IMG/VR virus record: IMGVR_UViG_3300046694_000210
Coordinates: 1 to 43,318 of that record
DNA length: 43,318 nt
From: a virus
Strand: one strand, 5' to 3'
The notes beneath the pieces were generated by a model that was not told the DNA's origin, made no database searches, and saw only the letters and a list, made by a program, of their open reading frames with translations. This document shows, piece by piece, positions 24,420-31,206 of this stretch; the first letter of the stretch is position 1, and every line of letters starts with the position of its first letter. A program made the translations under genes and the position numbers.

Positions 24420-24901
24420 GCTGCGACCTCCTCGCATAGCCAAGACCATCTTCTGCCGCTGTGAATTCTGTCGACAGTCTGTTTCGAGACGCTAAACCTC
24501 TCGGCCAGTTCTTTTTGCGTTTTGATGCCTTTCAGGGCGAGGATTACGCGTGCTTCAGCTTCGGTAATCTTGGCACGCCCGTTGCGGTCGCCTCTGTTGC
24601 GTGTGCCGTGGATCAGTTCGTCGGCCTTGTTCTCTGCCGGGGTTTTCCAGGAGAGATGCCCAGGCGCGATGCAGCCTTTATGCCCCTTGCCGCAGCGGTG
24701 CGCAGCATCATGCTCTGGTGTTGGGGGAGCGCCGTGAACCAGTTCGCAGACGTAGCGAGAAGCGATAGCCTTCTTGCCTCCGATCAATATCCGTCCGTAG
24801 CCTTTGCTGTTCTTGTTGAAAGGCCATGTTAGGCATTCGACGCCCTTGTGGGGCAGGGCAACTTCAAGGATGAACCGCAACGGCTCGCCAGGCTTTGTCA
24901 T
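24416..24901 (-). CDS. HNH endonuclease with C-terminal helix-turn-helix
   Basis: A 161-residue protein. Residues 20-92 are the HNH fold of homing-type nucleases: CLTWPFNKNSKGYGRILIGG, then HDAAHRCGKGHKGCIAPGHL with the conserved His/Cys set, ending LSWKTPAENKADELIHGT. Residues 110-155 form a helix-turn-helix (TQKELAERFSVSKQTVDRIH) that would set target preference. This looks like a selfish homing gene carried in the operon. It is bracketed upstream by a hairpin repeat found elsewhere in the operon. Confidence 0.8.
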   Translation of the reverse strand: MTKPGEPLRFILEVALPHKGVECLTWPFNKNSKGYGRILIGGKKAIASRYVCELVHGAPPTPEHDAAHRCGKGHKGCIAPGHLSWKTPAENKADELIHGTRNRGDRNGRAKITEAEARVILALKGIKTQKELAERFSVSKQTVDRIHSGRRWSWLCEEVAA

Positions 24902-24934
24902 TGATGCTTCCTTCCTCGGTTGCTGTGTCTCTGC

Positions 24935-24970
24935 TCCCGCATGGTTAGCGGGATGCCGAATGAGATCAGG
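24935..24970 (-). repeat. Intercistronic hairpin repeat, copy 1
   Basis: A 36-base unit whose core CCCGC-ATGGTTA-GCGGG forms a hairpin, starting at the stop codon of the 54-residue gene. The second copy at 25824-25858 is identical over the first 26 bases and also begins at a gene stop. Possible mRNA processing or expression-tuning element, or the footprint of a duplicated gene junction. Confidence 0.7.
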
Positions 24971-25130
24971 CGTCCATGATCGGCTTCGACGGGAGAGACT
25001 TTTCCATCTCCTCCAGCCATTCGTCGGCGGCGTCCGTTGCCTTTTCGAAGCAGCGATCGATGTCCCATCCGGCTTCGTTCGCCTGCGTCATGATCCCTTG
25101 GATGGCGACATAAAATTCATTCTCGTTCAT
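24966..25130 (-). CDS. Small acidic protein (54 residues)
   Basis: A short gene missed by long-ORF searches. It starts at ATG 25130 in an ATGA overlap with the upstream gene and ends TGA at 24966. It is acidic and helical (MNENEFYVAIQGIMTQANEA, KATDAADEWLEEMEKS). Coupling and codon use support it. No family recognised. Confidence 0.7.
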   Translation of the reverse strand: MNENEFYVAIQGIMTQANEAGWDIDRCFEKATDAADEWLEEMEKSLPSKPIMDA

Positions 25131-25438
25131 GGCGCCAGCCCTTCCTTCCGAGCGGAAATCATTTCGTCGGCGACCTCGTAAGAAGAGAAGCTTGCACTTG
25201 CGAAAATGTTCTCGTATGGCGTCCCCGTCCGACGTGAGTGCGTGTAGAGTTCAGCCAGAAGCACCGGGAGAGCCTTGGAGGCGAAGTAGTCCCGAAGGCT
25301 CATGCCGGGATACTCAACGTCAGCAAACGTCGGCCTATCCACGCCAGACAGACCAAAGCCCGAGAGCGATCCAACCTGCTGACTTCTTTTGCCCGGGAAG
25401 GCTAATCCGCCGTCGTCGATCTGCTTGCTGGTCGTCAT
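25127..25438 (-). CDS. Small conserved phage protein
   Basis: A 103-residue protein. Of two nearby ATGs, 25438 has GAGG at nine bases, and the upstream one has it too close. The centre (YPGMSLRDYFASKALPVLLA) is a motif seen in many small phage proteins of early operons. C-terminus is helical. No function is known. Confidence 0.7.
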   Translation of the reverse strand: MTTSKQIDDGGLAFPGKRSQQVGSLSGFGLSGVDRPTFADVEYPGMSLRDYFASKALPVLLAELYTHSRRTGTPYENIFASASFSSYEVADEMISARKEGLAP

Positions 25439-25495
25439 CGTTCTCATCCTCTGTTCCCAGCTCTCCCGGTGGGAGGTCTGCGGGTTGGTTGGTGG

Positions 25496-25771
25496 TTAGG
25501 CTTTGGAGGCGCAGAAAGAGCAGAACCCTTTCAGCATTTCCTCGCCAATGAGCGGTGCTGAACAGTCACCGCACACCTCGAATTTGGACGGCTGGTCTCG
25601 CTCAGCAATTGCGAGGCCCAGAAGTCCCATGGCCCCGCGATACGACCGGCGAGCCAAGCCCGCTCTGCAAAGTCGGTTGAAAGCCTGCATCTCGTCTTCA
25701 CGGAGCTGACCGACACAGAGGCCGAAGCCGCGATCCATCGTTTCGAGATCTTGTTCCTGCTCTTCGGTCAT
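25496..25771 (-). CDS. Small zinc-ribbon protein
   Basis: A 91-residue protein from ATG 25771, behind AGGAGACGGAAG. The N-terminal half is helical and acidic. The C-terminus carries CGDCSAPLIGEEMLKGFCSF followed by a further Cys, a C-x2-C ... C-x2-C ribbon likely to bind zinc. The 57 bases between this gene and the next downstream gene hold no hairpin or motif. Role unknown. Confidence 0.65.
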   Translation of the reverse strand: MTEEQEQDLETMDRGFGLCVGQLREDEMQAFNRLCRAGLARRSYRGAMGLLGLAIAERDQPSKFEVCGDCSAPLIGEEMLKGFCSFCASKA

Positions 25772-25823
25772 CTTCCGTCTCCTCTCCCCGTAGGGAACTG
25801 CTGTGGGTGATCTGCTTTCGATA

Positions 25824-25858
25824 TCCCGCATGGTTAGCGGGATGCCGAAGGGGATCAG
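25824..25858 (-). repeat. Intercistronic hairpin repeat, copy 2
   Basis: Second copy of the unit at 24935-24970, with the same perfect CCCGC/GCGGG stem and the same relation to an upstream gene stop (25855). Copies differ in two or three of the last nine bases only. Confidence 0.7.
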
Positions 25859-26115
25859 AGCGCTTCTCTTGCCGCGATCTGGACTTCGCTACGGCTGTGA
25901 ATGTCGTCGGCCCTCTGAAGCCTCATCTCGTCTTCGGAGATCGCGGGATGTTCCTTGGCGATGGTTTTTGTTGCCTCCCGCCAGATCGTGCGTCGATAAC
26001 CGGGGGACAGAGAGTTCCAACCAGCCTCGGTCCCGGCGAATGTTCCCGCCGGAAGATCCGAGAACTCTGGGGTGTCTGGAGCCTTGAAGCTCCAGTACGC
26101 TTCCTGCTTCTTCAT
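25855..26115 (-). CDS. Small hypothetical protein
   Basis: An 86-residue protein. ATG 26115 lies in a TGATG overlap with the previous stop. Sequence is aromatic at the start (MKKQEAYWSFKAPDTPEFSD) and helical at the end (REATKTIAKEHPAISEDEMR). No family recognised. Confidence 0.65.
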   Translation of the reverse strand: MKKQEAYWSFKAPDTPEFSDLPAGTFAGTEAGWNSLSPGYRRTIWREATKTIAKEHPAISEDEMRLQRADDIHSRSEVQIAAREAL

Positions 26116-26402
26116 CAGGCTGCCTCGCAAATCATCGAGGAGCCGCGACCGTGGTTCTTGCCGCCGCAAGCACATTCGCACTTCATGATGCGGCCCGTGG
26201 CGTTCATGCAGCGGCTATCGCATTCGTGACGGGAAGGGTTCGACTTGTATTCAACCTTGCGCTCGACGGCGGTGAAGCCTTTCCAGCCCTCACCAGCAAC
26301 GAAATACAAATCCTCGACGCTGACATAACCGAAGAGCTTGCCGCTGATCTCGCGGACGTTCTGCAGTTCGTTTTCGCCGTTGAAGTATTTGATCCGTGCC
26401 AT
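26115..26402 (-). CDS. Zinc-finger-like protein, first gene of the leftward operon
   Basis: A 95-residue protein. Starts at 26417, 26408 and 26402 are possible. GAGG is best spaced for 26402 (MARIKYFNGENELQNVREIS). The C-terminal half has HECDSRCMNATGRIMKCECA followed by CGGKNHG, a Cys/His cluster that probably binds zinc. It is the first product of pL and so would be made immediately on induction, where small inhibitors of host functions are often encoded. Confidence 0.7.
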   Translation of the reverse strand: MARIKYFNGENELQNVREISGKLFGYVSVEDLYFVAGEGWKGFTAVERKVEYKSNPSRHECDSRCMNATGRIMKCECACGGKNHGRGSSMICEAA

Positions 26403-26470
26403 CTTCATCGTCCTCATTTCCCTTGAGCATCGGCCGGGGAGGCGGAGTGCTCGTTTGCTTGTGTGAGATT

Positions 26471-26499
26471 AACGTACGCTTTGTACGATGAGAGGTCAA
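26471..26499 (-). promoter_or_regulatory. Leftward early promoter pL
   Basis: On the minus strand, TTGACC (26494-26499) and TACGTT (26471-26476) are 17 bases apart. The -10 and spacer overlap the operator at 26473-26487, and the -35 touches the operator at 26499-26513. Transcript start is expected near 26464, about 60 bases before the first gene. Confidence 0.65.
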
Positions 26500-26555
26500 G
26501 TACGTAATGTACGATTTCTGCGAATAGCGCGATTATTCGTCGTACAAAACGTTTG
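26473..26555. promoter_or_regulatory. Operator cluster OL (three sites)
   Basis: Two 15-bp palindromes of the form CGTAC-N5-GTACG lie at 26473-26487 (CGTACGCTTTGTACG) and 26499-26513 (AGTACGTAATGTACG), 26 bases apart. A degenerate third copy lies at 26541-26555 (CGTACAAAACGTTTG). They cover the pL promoter. The same palindrome occurs between the repressor and cro. Confidence 0.75.
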
Positions 26556-26576
26556 ACGTCATAAGAATCAGGGCGT

Positions 26577-26618
26577 AGAAAATGGAAAGCCCCGCACGCT
26601 TGAGTGAGCGCCGGGGCT
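26577..26618 (-). terminator. Terminator for the leftward repressor transcript
   Basis: Read on the minus strand, AGCCCCG pairs with CGGGGCT (26588-26594 with 26612-26618), followed by TTTCCATTTTC. It lies between the repressor gene and OL, where it would stop the repressor mRNA before it enters the leftward operon. Confidence 0.7.
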
Positions 26619-27082
26619 GTGACTGGTGAGAATGGCTTGCGGACCGAACCAGTGATATCAGTGATATCATATCGATCTCAAATTGCAACCTTTCAAAACC
26701 AGAGCGCGCGGAATGACGCGGACCGGTTCGGCTGCGCGCTGATGATTGGCAAGGAACGGGATCGATCAGGCCAAATGGGTTTCTGGCAACGAAAGTTGGT
26801 GGTGTGCCCAGATCGACGGGGAAGCCCCTGAAGAAGACACCAAATCATGCTGCGGCTTAAAGCAGGCATGTGCGGGATAAGCGGCGGTCGGCTCGGTCGG
26901 GCAAGACAACCCCTCTCGCAACAGAGAGCCTTGCTATCTTCGGATGGCGGGGTTCTTGGTTGCGGGCATCACAACGATCTCTCAATCAAGCAAACCACAT
27001 CGAAGAAGAGATTAAGAGACTGATTATAGGTAGAGAGGATACCTCTAATCAGCTCCAGCCGTCAGTGTTTCCGTGCGCGGGC
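26619..27082. other. Non-coding immunity spacer with repeated palindromes
   Basis: 464 bases without a convincing gene. It contains two TGATATCA palindromes in tandem (26653-26660 and 26662-26669). There is also an interrupted inverted repeat at 27021-27051 (TGATTA/TAATCA and AGGTA/TACCT). Two short plus-strand frames exist, but they lack ribosome sites and protein-like composition. It may hold a small RNA or a site for a second regulator. Confidence 0.5.
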
Positions 27083-27778
27083 TCATCCGTTACCTGCCAA
27101 AGTGATGTAATGAACTGAGACAACGGTCCCGCTTGCAAAGCGCAGCTCTTTGGCCGGGTTGAACTGTTCAAGAACCAGCTCGATGCTGTTTTGCCGGATG
27201 AACTTCTTAACGTAGGCGAGCAGGGGGCCGTGCTCCTCGTTGCGAATCTGGACAATGACATAATCGCCCTTTTTTACGCGGCGCCGAGGGTCAACATAAC
27301 AGATTTCGCCATCGTCATAGCGCGGCGACATCGAATCGCCGGCTACCTGAACAGCATATGCGTCTGGAATGCTAGCAATAGCCGGGGGTGCCTTGACCTC
27401 GTAAAGGACGCTGCCGTTCATGAGAAATTCCCCGTCGACACCACCGACCGCCTGGCCATATACCGGGATCGTGCGTCCGTGACCTTCTACCTTATCGCGG
27501 ATGATCGCGTTTGGTAGTTCAAGATCTTGTAATATGCGGGGGGATGTCTCGTTAACGTTAAGGGAATGTGCGCTTCCGTACAAAAGCCACCCTGCGTCAA
27601 CGTTGAACAGCTTGGCGTACTTCTCAGCAGCCTTTCTCGAAATGTCACGGTTGCCATTTTCGTGACTTATGAGTGTATTTTTATTGATATCCCTCGGGAA
27701 CGCGGAAGCGGCTGCAGTGGGGCTGTCAAACCCGGCTCCAGCTCTCGCTTCCTGCAAACGATCCCTCGGCTTCTTCAT
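27083..27778 (-). CDS. cI: CI-like repressor (HTH plus S24/LexA peptidase domain)
   Basis: A 231-residue protein from ATG 27778 behind AAGG. Residues 1-65 form the helix-turn-helix domain ([20 protein letters not shown]). The C-terminal S24 peptidase domain has [13 protein letters not shown] with the nucleophile Ser at 149 and the general-base Lys at 191/192 (LAYVKKF). QAVGG near 110-113 is a likely self-cleavage site. It binds the CGTAC-N5-GTACG operators to keep the prophage silent, and RecA-stimulated cleavage would induce it. An operator half-site overlaps its ribosome site, so self-control is likely. Confidence 0.9.
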   Translation of the reverse strand: MKKPRDRLQEARAGAGFDSPTAAASAFPRDINKNTLISHENGNRDISRKAAEKYAKLFNVDAGWLLYGSAHSLNVNETSPRILQDLELPNAIIRDKVEGHGRTIPVYGQAVGGVDGEFLMNGSVLYEVKAPPAIASIPDAYAVQVAGDSMSPRYDDGEICYVDPRRRVKKGDYVIVQIRNEEHGPLLAYVKKFIRQNSIELVLEQFNPAKELRFASGTVVSVHYITLAGNG

Positions 27779-27802
27779 TCGTACCTTATGGCTTAAAAAC
27801 AT

Positions 27803-27852
27803 CGTGCAGTGTGTACGATTTTAGCTTGCTTTTTCTTCGTACGTTTTGTACG
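27803..27852. promoter_or_regulatory. Operator cluster OR (two sites)
   Basis: CGTGCAGTGTGTACG at 27803-27817 and CGTACGTTTTGTACG at 27838-27852 lie between the divergent repressor and cro genes, 35 bases apart. The right site covers the -10 of pR. A half-site CGTAC at 27780-27784 touches the repressor ribosome site. Confidence 0.8.
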
Positions 27853-27854
27853 TT
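27826..27854 (+). promoter_or_regulatory. Rightward early promoter pR
   Basis: TTGCTT (27826-27831) and TACGTT (27849-27854) with a 17-base spacer. The -10 overlaps the operator at 27838-27852. A start about seven bases downstream falls on the cro ATG at 27860, so the message may be leaderless. Confidence 0.6.
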
Positions 27855-27859
27855 GAGGA

Positions 27860-28099
27860 ATGAGCAACGAACCGACCTCCATTTCTGCCCTCATCGACAA
27901 GTGGGCCACGATCGCCGAATTCGCAGCCGACGTGGGTTGCGGATACGAAGCTGCCAGGCAGATGCGTCTGCGCGAGAGCATTGCTCCCGGACACTGGAGC
28001 AAGGTGGTCTCGGCAGCCAAGGCTCGGGATATCCGAGGCGTCACGTTCGAGTGGCTGGCGGAGCGACATGCCTCAAATTCGAAGGTGGCTGCATCATGA
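27860..28099 (+). CDS. cro: Cro-like regulator
   Basis: A 79-residue protein divergent from the repressor. The helix-turn-helix is visible at residues 16-50 ([20 protein letters not shown], then [14 protein letters not shown]). Size, place and direction match Cro proteins, which shut off the repressor promoter after induction. ATG is preceded by TTGAGGA. The stop overlaps the next ATG (ATGA). Confidence 0.8.
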   Translation: MSNEPTSISALIDKWATIAEFAADVGCGYEAARQMRLRESIAPGHWSKVVSAAKARDIRGVTFEWLAERHASNSKVAAS

Positions 28100-29115
28100 G
28101 CAGCGTAACAGAAATTGCCTATGTCCGCCGGCGCGTCATCAAGCATGGCATGATCAACGGGAAGCCGCGATCGATGCTGCCGGAATACAAGATTTTCTCC
28201 GGCATGTTGGGGAGATGCAACAACCCAAACAATCGCAATTACAGCCGATACGGTGGGCGCGGGATCAAGGTCTGCGACCGCTGGAAGGAAGATTTCAAAA
28301 ACTTCTACGACGACATGGGCCCGCGTCCATCCGGCAAGCACTCCATCGACCGCATCGACAATGACGGCGACTACAGCCCAGAAAACTGCCGCTGGGCGAC
28401 AGGATATGAGCAAGCGGCAAACAAGTCTCAATCGTCTCGTTCCAACGAATATTTCTGGAGCGAGGAAGACACCGGGACGCTCAAAACCATGTGGGGTAAA
28501 TACTATCCTGTCGAGCAGATCAGTGAGGTACTTGGCCGGCCGAAAACGGCGGTCAGGATGCGCGTTCATCTCCTCGGTTTGCGCCGGAAGTCTGGGCTCG
28601 TTCGCATGGTTAAGAAGCATCCGTCCCTCGCTCATATCATGAGAGAAAAAGGGATCGAGGCGTTTTTGCAGGCCATCAAGAGCCAGAAGGAGCTGGGCCA
28701 AAGAACGATAGAGGTGGCTTCAGAGAAGCTCGATGCGGTTCGTGTCGCGTCTTTGGAGCGGATCAAGCTGGCGAACACAGACCGCAGCACGAAAATGAGA
28801 GAGATGCGCGAGCTTGGAATGACCCTGGCTGAGATTGGCGGCTTCTTCGGCATTTCGAGAGAGCGTGTCCGGCAGATCGAGGAAAAGGGTTGGCCGGAAC
28901 ACATGTCGTCGGAACACCCGAGCGGAGTTGATCGGAAGATCAGCTCGACGAAGCCAGAGGTGAGGGCGAAGAAGATCGACCGCCTCTGCCGCGCGTGGAA
29001 TAGCGCCAGCCGAGAGGCAAAGCTGATGTTCCTAAATGCCGCCCCTGATTTCATCGTCTCTCAAATCTCCATCGAAAATGTTGAACCGGCCCCGCTCGAT
29101 GAGGTCGCAGCATGA
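28096..29115 (+). CDS. Three-domain DNA-binding protein: HNH/AP2-like, HTH and sigma-region-4-like
   Basis: A 339-residue protein coupled to cro by ATGA. The longer upstream frame covers cro and is rejected. Residues 28-110 match the HNH-associated domain of homing-type phage proteins: [20 protein letters not shown], then [20 protein letters not shown]. Residues 118-162 look like a Myb/GcrA-type HTH ([20 protein letters not shown]). Residues about 234-262 ([20 protein letters not shown]) are very like sigma-70 region 4. It may have begun as a homing nuclease and become an early transcription activator. Whether nuclease residues remain is unclear. Confidence 0.75.
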   Translation: MSSVTEIAYVRRRVIKHGMINGKPRSMLPEYKIFSGMLGRCNNPNNRNYSRYGGRGIKVCDRWKEDFKNFYDDMGPRPSGKHSIDRIDNDGDYSPENCRWATGYEQAANKSQSSRSNEYFWSEEDTGTLKTMWGKYYPVEQISEVLGRPKTAVRMRVHLLGLRRKSGLVRMVKKHPSLAHIMREKGIEAFLQAIKSQKELGQRTIEVASEKLDAVRVASLERIKLANTDRSTKMREMRELGMTLAEIGGFFGISRERVRQIEEKGWPEHMSSEHPSGVDRKISSTKPEVRAKKIDRLCRAWNSASREAKLMFLNAAPDFIVSQISIENVEPAPLDEVAA

Positions 29116-29444
29116 CCACCCATCCAATTAAAACACCACCGGCAGCAGGGGAGGGAAGCATGAAGACCGTCAAGCCACTTCTCGCAACGCGCTTCAAGCT
29201 TGGCTTTAACAAGGCTGGTAACTGTACGACCTTCCGCAAGGATCAGGCCGCTTATCTTGAAGGCACTTGGGTTTGGCTCATTGAAGCCACGGACGGCATG
29301 AACGCTCCGCTCGTTTCGGTGGCCGATCTTGAGCAGGTCGGGATTGTGAACGAGGCGGGCGATCATATCGACGTTGCCATAGACGAAGACCTCCTCTGGT
29401 CCGTTGGCGAGAAGCTATATCGCTTCAAGGATGGTGCAGCATGA
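29112..29444 (+). CDS. Small hypothetical protein
   Basis: A 110-residue protein. ATG 29112 overlaps the previous stop and has GAGG upstream. ATG 29160 also has a strong site (GGGAGGGAAGC), so a 94-residue product is possible. Mixed strands ([40 protein letters not shown]). No family recognised. Confidence 0.65.
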   Translation: MTTHPIKTPPAAGEGSMKTVKPLLATRFKLGFNKAGNCTTFRKDQAAYLEGTWVWLIEATDGMNAPLVSVADLEQVGIVNEAGDHIDVAIDEDLLWSVGEKLYRFKDGAA

Positions 29445-29695
29445 CCACCCTCGACATGAAGTGGGCACGAGAACTCCGCAACGCCGGCTCCGCCCTTGGC
29501 AGGGCAGGGCTTTCCGTTGCTGTCGTGGAAGCTGTCAACCAGTTCGACGGGACATACAAGGGTGCGATGATCCTTGCCGGTCGCCTGCAGGCTGTCGCCC
29601 AAGCTGCAAAAGCTGACTCGTATTGGACGGAGAAGGTCCAGGATGGCTTTCAAAAGCAAAAGGACATCCTCCAGAGAAAATCGGGTGCAGCATGA
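29441..29695 (+). CDS. Small helical protein
   Basis: An 84-residue, all-helical protein (MKWARELRNAGSALGRAGLS, AMILAGRLQAVAQAAKADSY), ATGA-coupled to the previous gene. No motif recognised. Confidence 0.65.
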   Translation: MTTLDMKWARELRNAGSALGRAGLSVAVVEAVNQFDGTYKGAMILAGRLQAVAQAAKADSYWTEKVQDGFQKQKDILQRKSGAA

Positions 29696-29736
29696 CCCCC
29701 TCCACCAATCCCACGACCAAGGGGGCGAGAGCATGA
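29692..29736 (+). CDS. 14-residue coupling ORF
   Basis: ATG 29692 overlaps the previous stop and TGA 29734-29736 overlaps the next ATG (29733). The 14-residue peptide (MTPSTNPTTKGARA) probably matters less than the act of translation, which would carry ribosomes from one gene to the next. Confidence 0.4.
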   Translation: MTPSTNPTTKGARA

Positions 29737-29906
29737 CCTCCACAATCACCGCGGCCCGCCAAACCCAGCGCCAGGCCCTACGCCAGACCTTCCACATCTG
29801 CGGAACCTGTGACCGGACATTGTCAATCGCTGAATTCATCGAGCGGCACTGCGAGAGCTGCAGATCATCGACCAAACCCATCGCAACGAAGGAGAAGGCA
29901 GCATGA
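29733..29906 (+). CDS. Small zinc-ribbon protein
   Basis: A 57-residue protein behind GGGGGCGAGAG. It has CGTC and CESC pairs 22 residues apart (HICGTCDRTLSIAEFIERHC), a probable zinc ribbon. ATGA overlap with the following gene. No family recognised. Confidence 0.65.
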   Translation: MTSTITAARQTQRQALRQTFHICGTCDRTLSIAEFIERHCESCRSSTKPIATKEKAA

Positions 29907-30076
29907 CGTACATTTTGGCGGCCATCATTCTAAGCCCGATCACCGTTGTCGTTTTCGCCAAGTGGATGAAGCGCCGGCTCGATCGCAATCACCCTGACTT
30001 CGACAGCGAAGGTGAGATCGAGGAATTCCTCGCTGATGGCCTCGCCGTCTGCCTTTCGCAGGAGATCGCACGATGA
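29903..30076 (+). CDS. Small single-helix membrane protein
   Basis: A 57-residue protein behind GGAGAAGGCAGC. Membrane helix at 3-20 (YILAAIILSPITVVVFA), then a basic stop-transfer KWMKRRLDR and an acidic tail. ATGA overlaps at both ends. Function unknown. Confidence 0.65.
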   Translation: MTYILAAIILSPITVVVFAKWMKRRLDRNHPDFDSEGEIEEFLADGLAVCLSQEIAR

Positions 30077-30186
30077 ATGGCGAAGACCTCGCAAGAGCAG
30101 CTGTGACGCAAATCATTCATCTCCTCCTGATCGCCGCTCTGGCCGGCGCTGTTGTCGGCGGCTTAGCTGCATGGGTGCTTTCATGA
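30073..30186 (+). CDS. Tiny membrane protein
   Basis: A 37-residue protein behind AGGAGATCGCACG. One membrane helix (LLLIAALAGAVVGGLAAWVL). ATGA overlaps at both ends. Function unknown. Confidence 0.6.
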   Translation: MNGEDLARAAVTQIIHLLLIAALAGAVVGGLAAWVLS

Positions 30187-30599
30187 GTGAGTTTAAGCCG
30201 ATCGACACGGCGGACAAGGACGCTCACCGGCTTTTGCTCGGCATAGTCAGGAAGGGCGTCCTGGAAGAGACCCACATCGGCGGCTTCCGGTACGCGATCA
30301 ACGAAGACGAGGAATCATGCTGGTGGAGCGACCAAAGCGACGACGAAATAGTTCCGACGCATTGGGCTGAAATCCCCGAACTTCCCATCACCAACCCCGA
30401 CAGCGCTCCCCACCCCTCCCGAGTGAGCCTGTCAGGCGCTGCCGTCTCCACTCCCTCCCGGAGACGGCAGCAACATCTTCGGGCGCCTGAAACTGGCGAC
30501 CAATCGAACGGCGATGGAGCCCAAGGACTCGAAACCCTCATCGGGCTCCATCGCATCAGCCAAGGCGCAACGGGCGGCGGGGCGCTGGCTGAATACTAG
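30183..30599 (+). CDS. DUF551-like protein with a tail coded by hairpin DNA
   Basis: A 138-residue frame. Residues 1-69 (FKPIDTADKDAHRLLLGIVR to HWAEIPELP) form a DUF551-like domain, which usually ends at this point. The remaining 69 residues are Ser/Arg/Gly-rich and lie on two long perfect inverted repeats (30438-30471, 30511-30554). They are probably an accidental extension. Start in ATGA overlap with the previous gene. Confidence 0.65.
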   Translation: MSEFKPIDTADKDAHRLLLGIVRKGVLEETHIGGFRYAINEDEESCWWSDQSDDEIVPTHWAEIPELPITNPDSAPHPSRVSLSGAAVSTPSRRRQQHLRAPETGDQSNGDGAQGLETLIGLHRISQGATGGGALAEY

Positions 30600-30680
30600 A
30601 ATTGTTGGTTCCTGGGTAACCCCGGCGGGCCGCAACGGAGAGGCCTCATAAGGCCCTGCAAGGCCCTGGGTCTCTCCGTT
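30433..30680 (+). ncRNA. Three-hairpin RNA element
   Basis: Three perfect stems follow one another. Stem 1 is 12 bp (30438-30449 with 30460-30471, loop 10) with a CAGGC/GCCTG outer clamp at 30433/30489. Stem 2 is 12 bp (30511-30522 with 30543-30554). Stem 3 is 9 bp (30634-30642 with 30672-30680), its loop holding a repeated AAGGCCCTG. None is followed by a T run, so they are not simple terminators. Possible put-like antitermination RNA, RNase III site or other structured RNA. Confidence 0.55.
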
Positions 30681-30821
30681 AGCAATGTGAATGTGCTTCG
30701 ACATCTCTGTGTGGGCTCCGTGAACAAGGGCAATTTTGCACAGGAGATCGTCAAGGTGCTGGCAAACGAAAACACTGGCTTGTCGAACAACGACAAGGCC
30801 AAACCAAACAGGAAGAAGGGC

Positions 30822-31151
30822 ATGAGTGACGTATGTATGGCCCAGGGCCTCTTGAAGGACGCTTTTCCGTCACGGCGGTACGGCAAAGTCGAAAGTGCTT
30901 TCTACGAGGCCCACAAGTTCATCAGCCGTCGCGTCCGTAAGCAATTCACGCTTCGGCGTGTCAGGTCGATCTGGGAGGGAACAGCTCGCCGGATCGATAG
31001 TGAAGAGATGGAAGCCCTTAAGGCCGCGCTTATCGAGGAGCACCTACGTGAACAAAGAGAACTCCGTACCCGTCTGGCTTCGCTGGACGAAAAGATTGCC
31101 GCGTTCGACGCGCGCATGGCTGGCGAAACACTGGCGGAAGGTCGCCGGTAA
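30822..31151 (+). CDS. Hypothetical helical protein
   Basis: A 109-residue protein. ATG 30822 is chosen for GGAAGAAGGGC. The upstream part of the frame covers hairpin DNA. A basic N-terminal half (AFYEAHKFISRRVRKQFTLR, RVRSIWEGTARR) and an acidic coiled-coil C-terminus (HLREQRELRTRLASLDEKIA). It resembles alphaproteobacterial phage proteins with a basic IWEG/IWHG motif, possibly DNA-binding. Confidence 0.65.
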   Translation: MSDVCMAQGLLKDAFPSRRYGKVESAFYEAHKFISRRVRKQFTLRRVRSIWEGTARRIDSEEMEALKAALIEEHLREQRELRTRLASLDEKIAAFDARMAGETLAEGRR

Positions 31152-31206
31152 GCGGATCACCTGGGCCGACTGGATTCTAGGAGAGGAAAAGGACGGCGAG
31201 GAATGA
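31048..31206 (+). CDS. Small protein overlapping its upstream neighbour
   Basis: A 52-residue frame from GTG 31048 behind a very good GAGGAG. It overlaps the previous gene by 104 bases in another frame and reaches the methyltransferase start (ATGA). Basic and Trp-rich (RAWLAKHWRKVAGKRITWAD), ending acidic. It explains the otherwise empty bases 31152-31202. Moderate confidence only. Confidence 0.5.
   Translation: MNKENSVPVWLRWTKRLPRSTRAWLAKHWRKVAGKRITWADWILGEEKDGEE

Noticed and set aside
26604-26831. Plus-strand frame of 75 codons in the immunity spacer
   Set aside because: GTG start inside a terminator hairpin, no ribosome site, composition not protein-like.
26870-27118. Plus-strand frame of 82 codons converging on the repressor
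   Set aside because: No Shine-Dalgarno, and it runs over the inverted repeat at 27021 and into the repressor end.
30438-30680. Intrinsic terminators
   Set aside because: The stems are strong, but none is followed by a T tract on either strand in the right place.
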